A stretch of 12,902 nucleotides of DNA from Rodentolepis nana (lineage: Eukaryota > Platyhelminthes > Cestoda > Cyclophyllidea > Hymenolepididae): NCBI GenBank assembly GCA_900617975.1, contig UZAE01012845.1, forward strand, positions 1 through 12,902. Reading direction: 5' to 3'. The notes under the pieces were generated by a model. That model ran no database searches and was not told the DNA's origin. It worked only from the letters and a program-made list of their open reading frames with translations. Of this stretch, positions 1 to 9,622 are shown one piece after another (positions within the stretch are counted from its first letter, which is position 1; each line of letters begins with the position of its first letter). Both the position numbers and the translations under genes were made by a program.

Positions 1-39
1 ACAAATTTCAATATCTCATGCCTGGGGGCTCCTCCTTTA

Positions 40-347
40 ATACACACATAAATATTTATTTCAAATGGCAAGCGTTTTGATAGTAATCATTGCCCCTTTA
101 GCCTACTTAGGGCTTTACAGAGACGAGGAGAAACGTCAAAGTCGAGAAGGGGAACAGTAGAATGATTCACAGATGTAAAGGAGACAGACAGATACAAAGG
201 TAGAAAAAGATGAGGTGAGTACTGCGGAAGGGGTCGAATATGACATACTGTGGGATCATGGTAGTTTGAAGTGAGAAGTCAACTGCCGGTTTATAGACTT
301 TCTTGCCGTATGAGAATACGTTGCCCATTGTCCACCGCATACACACA
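40..347 (-). mobile_element. SINE-like retroposon copy A, 5'-truncated, with target-site duplication
   Basis: Element body is about 49-338 and is flanked by the direct repeat ATACACACA at 40-48 and 339-347. The TTTA-type tract on the left is the element's 3' tail read in reverse, so the element lies on the minus strand. The body shares with copies B-E the motifs GGCAAGCGTTTTGATAG, CTTTACAGAG, CAGATGTAAAG, GAGGTGAGTACTG and GTCAACTGCCGG. The last roughly 26 bases of the element's 5' head, present in B, C and E, are missing or degraded here, so this is a 5'-truncated insertion. That pattern plus the direct repeats fits target-primed reverse transcription. There is no coding capacity; a minus-strand reading frame of about 68 codons across it is incidental. 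Confidence 0.8.
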
Positions 348-1276
348 AATATATAATATTGGTATTTGGTCAATTATCGTTTCCACACCCCATTGGTAGT
401 CTTATTCAATTTCAGTGACAATTTAACTATTCAAATCATACCACCCTTATGTCTTACCATCTAACAGATCCAATTCAGTTTTTTCTCAAAGGAAAGTAAA
501 CCATAAAGCAATAATTCCACTCGATAATTTTATCTTAACCTGATAAGGTGTACACATGACCAGAAGTCCCATTCAAGCCTAGCGCACTTTAAAATAGAGA
601 AAGTTGCTTTGTATGGCCACGAAAAAAAGGCCAAATGCAAAGTCAGACAAGTTGGTGTTAAAATTCCTCCCCGCAAACATATGAATAAATCATTTTAAGT
701 AACTTTCAGCCCTAAAGTGGGATAGTAAGCAGACTTGTGTGCGTTGGTGGAACGACTTGATCAGTAAAACTATCATTTATTGCACCGCCTAGGTGGAAAC
801 AATTTTAATAGTATAAAGATCTTCGATCAACTGCATTTTTTCTAATTCGAAATTGATTTGGTTACGCACTTTCAGCTGCTCCCAAGTTGAAAATCAGCCT
901 GGGGGAATAACTGAGTAACTAAGTGCATATCAAGCCCTCTCCAATTTGACAAAACCACTTTGAAAATGACGTTCCGAAGAAAAGGGAACCGCTTGTCAAA
1001 AGTTAAAAGAACGCAACTATATCACGAGACAGTCACAATACACCCTGCAGAGCTGCCGTTTTTTGCGTTTATCGATTGGTATTTTGAAATACTTAAGACT
1101 GCGTTTCGAAGTGGATCCCCAGGTGAACAGACTTCATGGTCAGTCTAGATAAAACTAGTTGAAGAGAGGCCGTATCTACTTTAAAAATGAAGTTTAAAAA
1201 CATTCTCCATTTCAATGATTAGATTAATCTCTAAGTTCTACTCAGCTGGACTTGTTTAGACCATTATTAATAAGTT
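348..1276. other. Intergenic DNA without supported features
   Basis: AT-rich sequence between SINE copies A and B. The longest forward reading frame (960-1148, 62 codons) has no recognisable domain. I see no splice context, RNA gene or repeat that I can support. Confidence 0.6.
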
Positions 1277-1625
1277 ATATTTTTTTAGTGGGGTGTGCGA
1301 TAGACTTACCTCCACGTGGTGCACCCTGGGCAACGTATACTCATACGGCAAAAAAGTCTATTAACCGGCAGTTGACTTCAGACTCCAAACTACCATCACC
1401 CCACTGTATGTCAAATTCGGCTACTTCAACCGTACTCACCTCACCTTTTTTCCAACTTTGTGTCTGTCTCTTTTACATCTTTGAAACACTCTTCTGTCCC
1501 CCCCCCCATCTCGACCTTTTTCACTTTGATGTTCCTTCCCATCTGTGAAGCCTGAAGTCGACTAAAGGGCTAATGATAACTATCAAAACGCCTGCCATTT
1601 GATATAAATAAATATTTTTTTTAGT
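1277..1625 (+). mobile_element. SINE-like retroposon copy B, full length, plus orientation
   Basis: Element body is about 1290-1611. It begins with the family head GGGGTGTGCGATAG and ends in ATAAATAAAT, the TAAA-type tail. Flanking direct repeats are ATAT(T)6AGT at 1277-1289 and ATAT(T)7AGT at 1612-1625, differing by one T. This is the only copy in the window on the plus strand. It holds a private 10-C run (1498-1507) where the other copies have only a few pyrimidines. The TTCGA core seen in A, C and E has decayed to TTCGG. The 98-codon frame across it is a shadow of the repeat, not a gene. Facing copy C, 450 bp away, is in inverted orientation. Confidence 0.85.
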
Positions 1626-2051
1626 TTTCGATTTTGCTCGCAATGAATGAATAAACAAGACAAAAGCCAATAGCACCTGCCAATTTGTCATCTATACGGA
1701 TCTTTAAACGAATGAGTTAGAATTTCGCCAATTTTTAAATTGTACATGGTGGTGAATAACGTTGCATGACTTATGTTAGTTACAGCATTTAAGCACGCAT
1801 TATTTGGTGGGATTGAAATAGCAAAAAATGTGTATATTGGAGTTCCCATAGCTCTATGGAAATCCAGTGTTATGGTCAAAGCATACAATAATCTCGTTAG
1901 TTTAATGGTCAGTGTTACCGTAACTAATAAAGCGCCTTTATAACTGAAGAAAATTTAGGAGCTACACTTAAGGCCCAACTAGGAGACCTGTCGAATTAAG
2001 CGAAGAGCCTAATGTCAATTAGGCAAATGCTGAGGAAGATTCATATATTAG
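1626..2051. other. Spacer between inverted SINE copies B and C
   Basis: About 430 bp of AT-rich sequence with no supported gene. A 66-codon minus-strand frame at 1688-1888 has no recognisable features and is regarded as chance. Confidence 0.55.
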
Positions 2052-2395
2052 ACAAGAGGCGAATTTATTTATTTATAACAAATTGCAGGTGTTTTGATAG
2101 TTATCATTGGCCCTTTAGTTGACTTCAGGCTTCACAGAGGGGAGGAGGAGCATCAAAGTTAGTAAAAGTCGAGAGAGGGGAACAGAAGAGTGTTTTAAAG
2201 ATGTAAGAGAGACAGACACAAAGGTAGATGAAAGGTGAAGTGAGTACTGTCGAAGTGGTCGAATATGACATACAGTGGGGTGATGCTAGTTTGAAGTGAG
2301 AAGTCAACTGCCGGTTAAAAGACTTTATTGCCGTATGATATACCTGCCCAGGGTGCACCACGTGGAGGTAAGTCTATCGCACACCCCACAAGAGG
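2052..2395 (-). mobile_element. SINE-like retroposon copy C, full length
   Basis: Element body is 2060-2387, 328 bp, the cleanest full-length copy without expansions. The direct repeat ACAAGAGG lies at 2052-2059 and 2388-2395. The left edge is the reversed TAAA tail (TTTATTTATTTAT). The right edge is the complement of the head, ending TCGCACACCCC. The copy holds both conserved antisense donor-like motifs: a diverged GAAGTGAGTACTG near 2236-2248, and GTGGAGGTAAGT at 2362-2373. Minus-strand frames of 76-78 codons across it are incidental. Confidence 0.85.
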
Positions 2396-3193
2396 AGTAT
2401 CGTTGTGGACGAAAGTTTCGATTTTGCAGAAGAAAATGTGAATTGCAGTGATTTTGAACTGGCAAAATGTCTTCCAACTTACTATTGACAGGAGTCATTG
2501 CAATGAGACTGTGTAAATATTTATCATATTGAGGTTGATTTGAACTCCCTTTCAAAAGCTACTTACCAATTCCCTTAATCAGTATTTGCGTAGGATGAGA
2601 AATTCACTATTTTTAAGCTGAGTTGTGACTAAGGCATCAAGTAACTTTCAAATTCACCTTGTTGCACTACTACCGGAATCCAAGATTTGAATGAAATTTT
2701 AGAAGTGAAGAGCACTCCGTCATGCTATTCCAGCTCTTATTCCAGCGGCGGTACTTCTCCGTTTCTCAATAAACTCCATCCAAACCGTAGCAGAGCACAA
2801 GGAGTTAACAAGAAAGAATTTAAAAGGTGCTAAGGTTGTGTTTACGCGGAGTTCCTACGTGGAATTTTAAATGTGCAGTTATCGCAATATTTGGAGCGAA
2901 TGAAGCTTAAAGCTTCGTGAGAGGCAATCTGAGGTGGATTCAAAATTTGACGAAAGGTTTCACAATCTATTAAAACATGTTAATATCGCTATAATGTACA
3001 TATATTAGTTGGACTATATTGCTTGGGGAAACGGAGGGGCAGCAGAATAGGATGTACTTGAGAGTGTGTTTATTTCCTTAGGTTTGACCTTGACTCAGTT
3101 CAAATTATAAAACTCAATCTTAACGTTAAGATTTGTAACTAAATTATTTTCATCCCCTTTCGAGTTCGAGGGTGAGATAGACATACTTTTTGA
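2396..3193. other. Intergenic DNA without supported features
   Basis: About 800 bp between SINE copies C and D. I see no gene, RNA or repeat that I can support. Confidence 0.55.
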
Positions 3194-3452
3194 CTACCTT
3201 TATCAATAATATATATTTATTTATATTAAATGGGAGGCGTTTGGTAGCTATCATTATCCCTTTAGTTGACTCTGGACTTCACAGAAGGGAGGAACATCAA
3301 GGTGAGAAAAAGTCGAGATGGTTTACAGAAGAGTGATTTACAGATGTAAAGAGACATACACAAAAGCACAGAAAGGGTGAGGTGAGTACTGTGAAAGTGG
3401 TCAAAGATGACATACAGTCGGGTCATGGTAGTCTACCTTTATCAATAATATA
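3194..3452 (-). mobile_element. SINE-like retroposon copy D, strongly 5'-truncated, with perfect 20-bp duplication
   Basis: Element body is 3214-3432, 219 bp. It is bracketed by the perfect 20-bp direct repeat CTACCTTTATCAATAATATA at 3194-3213 and 3433-3452. It carries the reversed tail (TTTATTTATAT), the GGGAGGCGTTTGGTAG segment, the CAGATGTAAAGAG segment and GGTGAGGTGAGTACTG. It stops at GTCATGGTAGT, so about 97 bases of the element's 5' head are absent. The intact duplication shows this is a truncated insertion and not a later deletion. Confidence 0.88.
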
Positions 3453-5985
3453 ATTTGATTGATATTGAAGTAGCGCAGCTGAAATTAGAGCAGTTGTGAT
3501 ATAGACAAGACTTTTAATGTTGTCCTTTTAATAATGGGTTTGAATTGTTGAATTTTCAAAACTGGGCGGCAAAAATAATTTTCTTGGAAGAAGACAAAAT
3601 CGATCAAGGCTTTGCTACCACTGAAAATACACCTATTTATCGACTGCTCGACTTGTTTTCACCCTTGAACATGCAGGGGGAAATCAGAGTTCTCATCAAA
3701 ATGCATCCACTTAACAAACAATAAACTTTAATCATTTTCTACCTTAAAGATTAATTGTGAGAACTTTTCTCGAAAAGCAACCTTGGTTCCTCAATAATCT
3801 AATTAGAAGACAATTAATTGTAAGCGAGTACAGGACTCATTTTATACTATTAGGCACAAGTTCAATGTTCGCTATTTCCTTTTCAATAACCAATGCTGTT
3901 CAAAATTAAGTTCTTTTAAACGAAATGTTCGGTTATTACAAATATGAAATAATCGATATAAATTGGTCGATATTGAGGAAGAGAGTACTTCACTTGGTGC
4001 AACATTTGTTGACATATTCCCTTGAAAACCTTTTTGGCTTTTGATAACCAAGGCCGTTTCGTTCTGTCAGAGTTTGACATCGGTGAACCTTGAGTAAGAA
4101 ATTGCTCTAATTGTCAAGTTTTTTATTGCGCGAAAAAGTTCATTTATTTACAATATCGTGCCCACTGATTTACTCGTTTGGGCAAGCGGTTGTAACAAAT
4201 GTGTTACTTGGGTAACGGGATAAAATTTCGATGTCACCTTATGAAAACGGTGATTTCTCTAGAGCTTTGAAAGGAGTTAAGATCACCTTGACTTCAAAAA
4301 TGTTAATCCTAGTGATTTTTAGAGTTTTCGATTGGAGCTAAGCTACCATGACAAGTGAATAAAATTGCTAATATGGTAGTAAATTTGAAATAAATCCACC
4401 TATAACCAAGCACTGAATATAGTGGGCATATTCTTGCACATTGATCTGGGAATCAAATTACGGAGATCGACCACAACAGCATCACAATGCGACTTCTTCG
4501 CTTTGAAAATATGTTCAACACAATGCACTTATATTCAAGTAAGGAAGGATTTGTGATATTCTGGCTTTATTTCCAGCTTTTTATTGACATCTTCCCCTCG
4601 TCCATTACCTCACTAGACTTGTCTATCATCCCCTTTTTTCAAAAGTTTACTATAACGAAATATTTTGCTGTCACAGAAAATGATAATGGGAACATTAATA
4701 ATTGGTGGAAATTTTGCAAGTGATTATTCTTAACTTCAGTCAGTTCAAATCTGCCTGATAATGGAAAGATGGGTACTCTTAGCTATTACATTAAAGATCA
4801 ATCAGGTAGTAAAAGTTTACGAAATGTCTCACAGTCGAAGACGGTTCCTCTTTGTTCAATAGTGGATGAAGCCCATTTTTCGCTAAGATATTTATCCTAA
4901 TCATTATTCTAATTACACTCTTTAATCGATTTCTCTAACTTTGATTTCTTTGTTAAAACTTCGCCATTATAAAAATTAACCACTCGATATCTTGCCAGAT
5001 AGCGCAAAAATTTCCAATGCAAATTCTTTTACTGCTGAGACCAAATTCAAAGATGACATCAAAAGTAGTAAACCTATAAAGAGAGTAGACAGTGCCTTAA
5101 GACAGGTAAATAAATGACCTCCATTAACTGTGTGCTTTGGTATGGTCAATAATACTAAGCATTGCAAAATGGCTGGCCATGAGCAAACCTGATTAAGCAT
5201 TTGTTGAAACACGTTACCCTGGAATATAAGTCACATTTTACTGGCTGCTAGTCTCTTCTTTCGCTGCCTAAATGGACTAGATTTTTGCTAACCTCTCTCT
5301 CGCCTTCTCTGTCAATGCTTTCTAATCTTAGTCACTAGGCTTCACTTAATCTGTCATCGCGATTGAGCCTTATTCCATTCAGATAGTTTCTGGTTGATTA
5401 GTAGATAAGACAATGCTAGCAAAGGCCCAATGACTTGCATACTTCTCCTATTACTTTTGAAAGATAATAGTAAAATCACCGTTTTGTAGGCATACAAAGG
5501 CTCAGCTATTAAGCTTTGATTTCTCATAGCTACCACGCTATCGAATGCTTCCTTACGCAGGGTGAATCTAAATTCTGTCCTGAATTACGACCATAAAAGA
5601 GTTTTCTTGCTCTAAATGAAAATAAACCCTCTTTAAATGTGGGCTGAACGTGATTAAAAAAATTAAAACCTCCGCGTTTGAGACCTCTTCGTCAGTTTGC
5701 CCTATCTACTATTGGCTGCAAAACGTTACAAATTATTCAAAGATCCATGAGCGAAACTTCGAGCAAATCGGTTAGTTAGCGAGGTCTGAACAATGCAAGG
5801 CATTAACCTAATCAGAAATGAAGAGATCAGACCATGAATACGGAGCTTCAGGACAATAGATAAAATGAAACGGATTGCATTGCTTATAAGATATTCAAAA
5901 AGTCAGTCTTTCCACTACCATAATAAATTGCGAAATCCGAAATCCCACACTTATTACTCAATTCGATTCTCCCTTCCACCTCCCT
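3453..5985. other. Long intergenic region with no supported gene
   Basis: About 2.5 kb of AT-rich DNA. The best frames are 78 codons on the plus strand (4487-4723), and 78 and 60 codons on the minus strand (4976-5212, 5354-5536). None shows a known domain, and the minus-strand frames rely on non-ATG or chance starts. I see no SINE copy here, which contrasts with four copies in the preceding 3.45 kb. Confidence 0.55.
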
Positions 5986-6009
5986 CCCCCCCCCCCCCCC
6001 CCCCCCCCC
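5986..6009. repeat. Poly-C tract (24 bases) after a CT-rich run
   Basis: An uninterrupted run of 24 C preceded by pyrimidine-rich sequence (CTCCCTTCCACCTCCCT) from about 5968. It lies about 490 bp upstream of the predicted start codon. The complementary strand is a G homopolymer able to form quadruplex structures. The exact length may be unreliable because such tracts are hard to sequence. Confidence 0.9.
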
Positions 6010-6342
6010 ACTTAGCAGACTATTTAATTAGTTCATGTCTCCGGATATATTTCCATAATTGGAACGTGTAAATCACCAAATTAGAGGTAATTTTATCAAC
6101 GTATATGAAACTAAAAATAGGGTCGTTTAGCTAAAGAAATGTAGGTAATAAGATAAATGAGTCACGATAAAATTCATACTTAATAGATGAAAAATCGATC
6201 TATAGACTATTGTCTACGGCGAGGCAGTAACAGAAAGACTACGAAGCTGAAAAGCGGTCACTGCAATACAAGCCCCTAGTAAATACAGGACACGTAGAAG
6301 CCTGCTCATTTCAAGAATCGGAAAGGAGCTCGGCTGCATCTG

Positions 6343-6418
6343 ATTGGCCTATTTGTACTGACCAATAGAATCACTCACGCTTTATTTGTGTCGTACACGT
6401 GTGTACCCGTGGCCACGG
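6343..6418 (+). promoter_or_regulatory. Putative promoter region of the tincar-like gene
   Basis: Within 76 bp upstream of the start codon there are an inverted CCAAT box (ATTGG, 6343-6347), a forward CCAAT box (6362-6366), a canonical E-box CACGTG (6396-6401), and a perfect 12-bp palindrome CCGTGGCCACGG (6407-6418). Paired CCAAT boxes are typical NF-Y sites, and CACGTG is a typical bHLH site. There is no clear TATA box. The transcription start cannot be placed from sequence alone. The palindrome is about 75 bp before the ATG and may lie in the 5' UTR. Confidence 0.5.
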
Positions 6419-6494
6419 AACTTTACTACAATCAAAACGGCACAGTCACTACTCATCCAGAGCTCTTTTACTCAAAGCCTACGAAAACCTAACC

Positions 6495-7245
6495 ATGGCA
6501 GCCTCTTTTACGAAAGTCGTTAACTGTGATAATCTTTGGCGACCTTGGTATATTATCCTTGTTACTTGCCTTCAGGCCTATATACTCTACTCGGGTATCG
6601 CTCGTTACATTGCTTTCAAGGAGGATTACTACGACCCAAAATATGGCGGAAATTGGAACTCTGATGCTCTAAATTTCTACCTCTCCATGCTTATTATTGG
6701 CTCATTTTTCGCTTGCCTATTTCTCTACACCTCCATTACTCGGGGATCGAATTTGGCTGGGGAGGGAATGACACTGGGCCAAGGAATGCCTGTTTGTTTT
6801 TCCCAACCCCCTAGAAATTACCCCTGGCAAGCACATCAAGCACCGCTATCTCAACAAGAGGGGAGCAATGCAGGTCTCTATGCTACCGCAAATGGAGTTC
6901 TAGGCAGGGGAAATTTGAGTGCGGGTTTGGGTCCAGCCGGGGAAGAGGATGGACTTCCCCAATTTGACACGTGGTCGGCCCGCAGTGCTCTCCACTTACC
7001 CCCTACTGATTTTTTCGGCTATCCCATCATCCCCTCGATGTTTCGATCAGTGATGTCAACTGGGGGCACTATAGCCACCGGAGCGAAGGAAGGAGGTTGG
7101 ACATTACTTGGCAACTTGTGGAGACATTTTAAACGCCAATTTATTCCCACATCTTCCTTAATGCACATCATTTCTGCATATGCCTTCTTCCTCGCTTTAC
7201 CGGTACTTGAAGCCCAGCGAATCAATCATCATGTTCTTCACTTTG
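6495..7245 (+). CDS. tinc: Tincar-like multi-pass membrane protein, first coding exon
   Basis: This exon encodes residues 1-250 of a predicted membrane protein of the Tincar family. Tincar was described in Drosophila as a putative eight-pass protein expressed in cardiac cells and the developing eye; its biochemical activity is not established. The start is ATG 6495, with A at -3 and G at +4. The in-frame extension to 6399 has no ATG. The Trp-rich N-terminus NLWRPWYIILVTCLQAYILY leads into membrane segment 1 (about 18-38). Segment 2 is about 59-81 and is followed by a hydrophilic Gly/Gln/Pro-rich loop (about 82-215). Segment 3 is about 221-240. The exon ends TTTG|GTGAGT in phase 1. Reading through the donor would add a hydrophobic stretch and stop at 7326-7328. 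The family call rests on the N-terminal motif, topology and next exon, not on a search. Confidence 0.72.
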
Positions 7246-7710
7246 GTGAGTTTACTGGGTTATTGTTTTTTTGGCTTTCTCTAATTGTATTAGCTACTCA
7301 GTATACTATGAGCACGGTTAGGTTTTAATGTTAAACTTATACCCGATTTTATCTATGTATTAATCTGTCTGTTAAGTAAGTAGGAAGTCTATTTAATTCA
7401 CCAGCGGTGACAGATTTACATAGACTTGTTTGGGAAGTCTGTATTTCTTACAGATCTTTGTAGTATTGTGATGTCTTGTAACTATTTAGCCTATTTAATC
7501 GAAAAGACTACTAGTTAAAGTCCTTACCGAAAGGACTACTTCAACAGGAGTATTTATAGCTTTTAATGATAAGGGATTGGTTAAAACCACCTATAAATAT
7601 AAACGCTTCTTTAGAAATCGGGCCTCAATTTATTTATGACCTGCATTTTGTATATAAATGTTTCACTAGCCGACCATACGGCAGAAGAATGTGTTAATAT
7701 ATTCCTCAGT

Positions 7711-7735
7711 ATGTCAACTTCTCAGAGGTTGACAT
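7711..7735. repeat. Short near-perfect hairpin
   Basis: Arms ATGTCAAC and GTTGACAT are perfect complements. They extend inward by three further pairs (one G-T) to leave a 3-base loop, an 11-bp stem in all. It lies in the intron about 470 bp after the donor. Function unknown. Confidence 0.6.
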
Positions 7736-8256
7736 GTCTGTCTACGAAGTCGAGACTCGAGTTGCACTCATGAACTGGACTGATCCGCTGCACTGGATAC
7801 GTCTGACAAATACAGGAGGCGTCAAGATTTGAATTTCTCATTCAGAAGACTCTGACGCTAACACTCTTAGTCCCTCCTCTTCCCACTGTGCATGATAACT
7901 ATTGCCGAAAAAAGTGGCCTTTAAATGGGATTTTGAGTTACGATATTTTCTTAAGCAAATAGGCATTTGCAATTCACTTTCAATGCCATTGGAGTGACCA
8001 CTTCCAGCGGTATCCTTGTTGGTTTAGGGTATTAGAAACTTGCAAGGCCATTAGGATGGAAATGGCTTGTCTTAGTAGTATTCACAAGCTAAGAGTTTGT
8101 GTAGTTAGTTCATATTAACTTTGCCAAAACGTGTAGAGTCGAGCTTTGAGGAATGTCAGATAGTTTTTTTCAGTTTACATGGACTTTGATCTATGAGTTG
8201 TACTTAGTATGTCAGTTTTCCTTGGAGGTTGTTAAAAAAGGGAGTTGTAAGAAGGT

Positions 8257-8276
8257 GGGAGGGGGTGGGGTGTGGG
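8257..8276 (+). other. Intronic G-quadruplex motif
   Basis: Four G-runs (GGG, GGGGG, GGGG, GGG) are separated by loops A, T and TGT. This fits the standard four-run quadruplex pattern on the gene's sense strand, so it could form in DNA or in the pre-mRNA. Confidence 0.65.
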
Positions 8277-8493
8277 AAATCCCTAATCTATAATATGGCA
8301 ATTTAATTAAAAGAAATATTTTCCTCATTTATTGCTTAACGCTTACCACTTTGACAAGGAGAAGTGACAAGTTTAATGAACTGTGGGAGTTGAGCAATGA
8401 ACCCTTTCTTATTTTTGGCCTTGAGAATGGAGAGTCCAATTTCGATGTCAGTATTTAAAATGAGTCATAGATTTGGAGACCAACCTTTAATTA

Positions 8494-8520
8494 CCCCCCC
8501 CCCCCCCCCCCCCCCCCCCC
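8494..8520. repeat. Poly-C tract (27 bases) in the intron
   Basis: An uninterrupted run of 27 C followed by TCCCCTCCGC. It resembles the tract at 5986-6009, but the flanks differ, so this is homopolymer expansion and not a shared element. The length is likely polymorphic or uncertain. Confidence 0.9.
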
Positions 8521-9593
8521 TCCCCTCCGCAACCCCAACCAGTAGCAGACATTGGCACTTTTGAAAGGAGTTATAAACTGATTAACTCAAAGCAACAAAT
8601 ACTGCTGGTTGGCATGGTGTTAAAAGATAGGGCAGCGCTAGTCTGAAATAGCTGCTTGTGACGAATAATAGTTCGCTAAATCCAATTAAGAGAGGTGTAT
8701 TCAATGTTGTGTTCTCAGGGGAATACAAACTTGTTTTGAAACTTGAGATTACGAAATTACCAATGGATACAAGTTTTTGTTCTTCAAAATCAAAATCATC
8801 AACTCACGTCTAGGTGCCTTCACAGGGGAATTGTGATTTTACTGAATGCTTCCAAATTTTCAAGACATTTAGGCCTTATGAATAAATTGATGCCAGTCGC
8901 AACTTGATTTTAGGCTTATCATCTCCCAGGTCCGAAATCCACTTCCCTTTCATCAAATGGTATAATATTGAAGGCTGTATGTTCAAATCATGGATTGTTG
9001 AACCGAATTCTAGCTCACTCTGTAGCCCAGGGAATCTTTGAAACTTTGTCAGCTTTAAGTGCACGTTTTTTTCCTTTCTTCGGTTAACTGGAGGTTTAAT
9101 GGTTAATAAAGTATTTAATTGGTATAAAACAAATAACAACGACTCTTCTCCTTCAGTTATCTATGAATTCTAGATATAACCAGTCATTAAACCCTTGGTT
9201 AACTGAGGACCCGACGATCGTGGGTATAAATGTGCATACCGCTCAACCCTTTGTCCTGAGCAGTTTCTACATTCCAGGACTTCAAATTTCGAATTTCACG
9301 TTGCCCCTCCTTCACTAAATGGAATGCTAAAAGATGCACACGTTTCCGTTGTTGCGTATTTGAGAATGTATGATCAAATGGAGTTCAAAAGACATTGTCA
9401 CCACCTCTGCATTAATAATTAATATTAGTGTAAAAACACTACAAGGTGGGTTGAGAGCTCATATAAAGATTCTACTTGAGTCGAGTAGTTGGGCGAATGT
9501 GTCCAGCCTATGTCCTGGATGGACGGGAATTTAAAGCGGACTTTACCGGTCCAATAGCATGTTCATTCAGTTGTTGCCACCAGTGCCAAAAAA

Positions 9594-9622
9594 TTGAAGG
9601 ATTCCAACTGGAATCCTCTCAA
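9594..9622. repeat. Intronic hairpin with 8-bp perfect core
   Basis: Core arms AGGATTCC (9598-9605) and GGAATCCT (9610-9617) surround loop AACT. Outer arms TTGA and TCAA add four pairs past a single bulged C. Function unknown. Confidence 0.55.

Noticed and set aside
40..347. Interpretation of the repeat as a solo LTR or taeniid TRIM-type element
   Set aside because: Flanking duplications vary from 8 to 20 bp, the tail is a TAAA-type tract, ends are not TG..CA, and copies are 5'-truncated. All point to LINE-type retroposition.
1360..1430. Possible tRNA-like A and B boxes (CGGCAGTTGAC, then a TTCGA-type core about 45 bases later)
   Set aside because: Both are weak matches and start about 80 bases from the element's 5' end, too far inside for an ordinary tRNA-derived SINE promoter. 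A covariance search could settle it.
1571..1615. Hammerhead ribozyme core in the repeat (as in schistosome SINE-like repeats)
   Set aside because: The nearest match, CTAATGA in copy B, lacks the CUGANGA core, and the other copies read CAATGA here; no matching GAAA and stem arrangement was found.
4487..4723. 78-codon plus-strand frame starting with ATG
   Set aside because: Composition is typical of AT-rich chance frames (many F, I, N, K); no domain, promoter or splice evidence.
4976..5536. Two minus-strand frames (78 and 60 codons) with protein-like, hydrophobic translations
   Set aside because: No known domain, no convincing ATG for the first, and no clear splice pairing between them. A blastp/tblastn hit in related genomes would revive them as exons or a decayed element.
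6399..6494. 32-residue upstream extension of the tincar-like frame
   Set aside because: It begins at GTG with no ATG, overlaps the E-box and palindrome, and the ATG at 6495 has a strong Kozak context followed directly by the family-like N-terminus.
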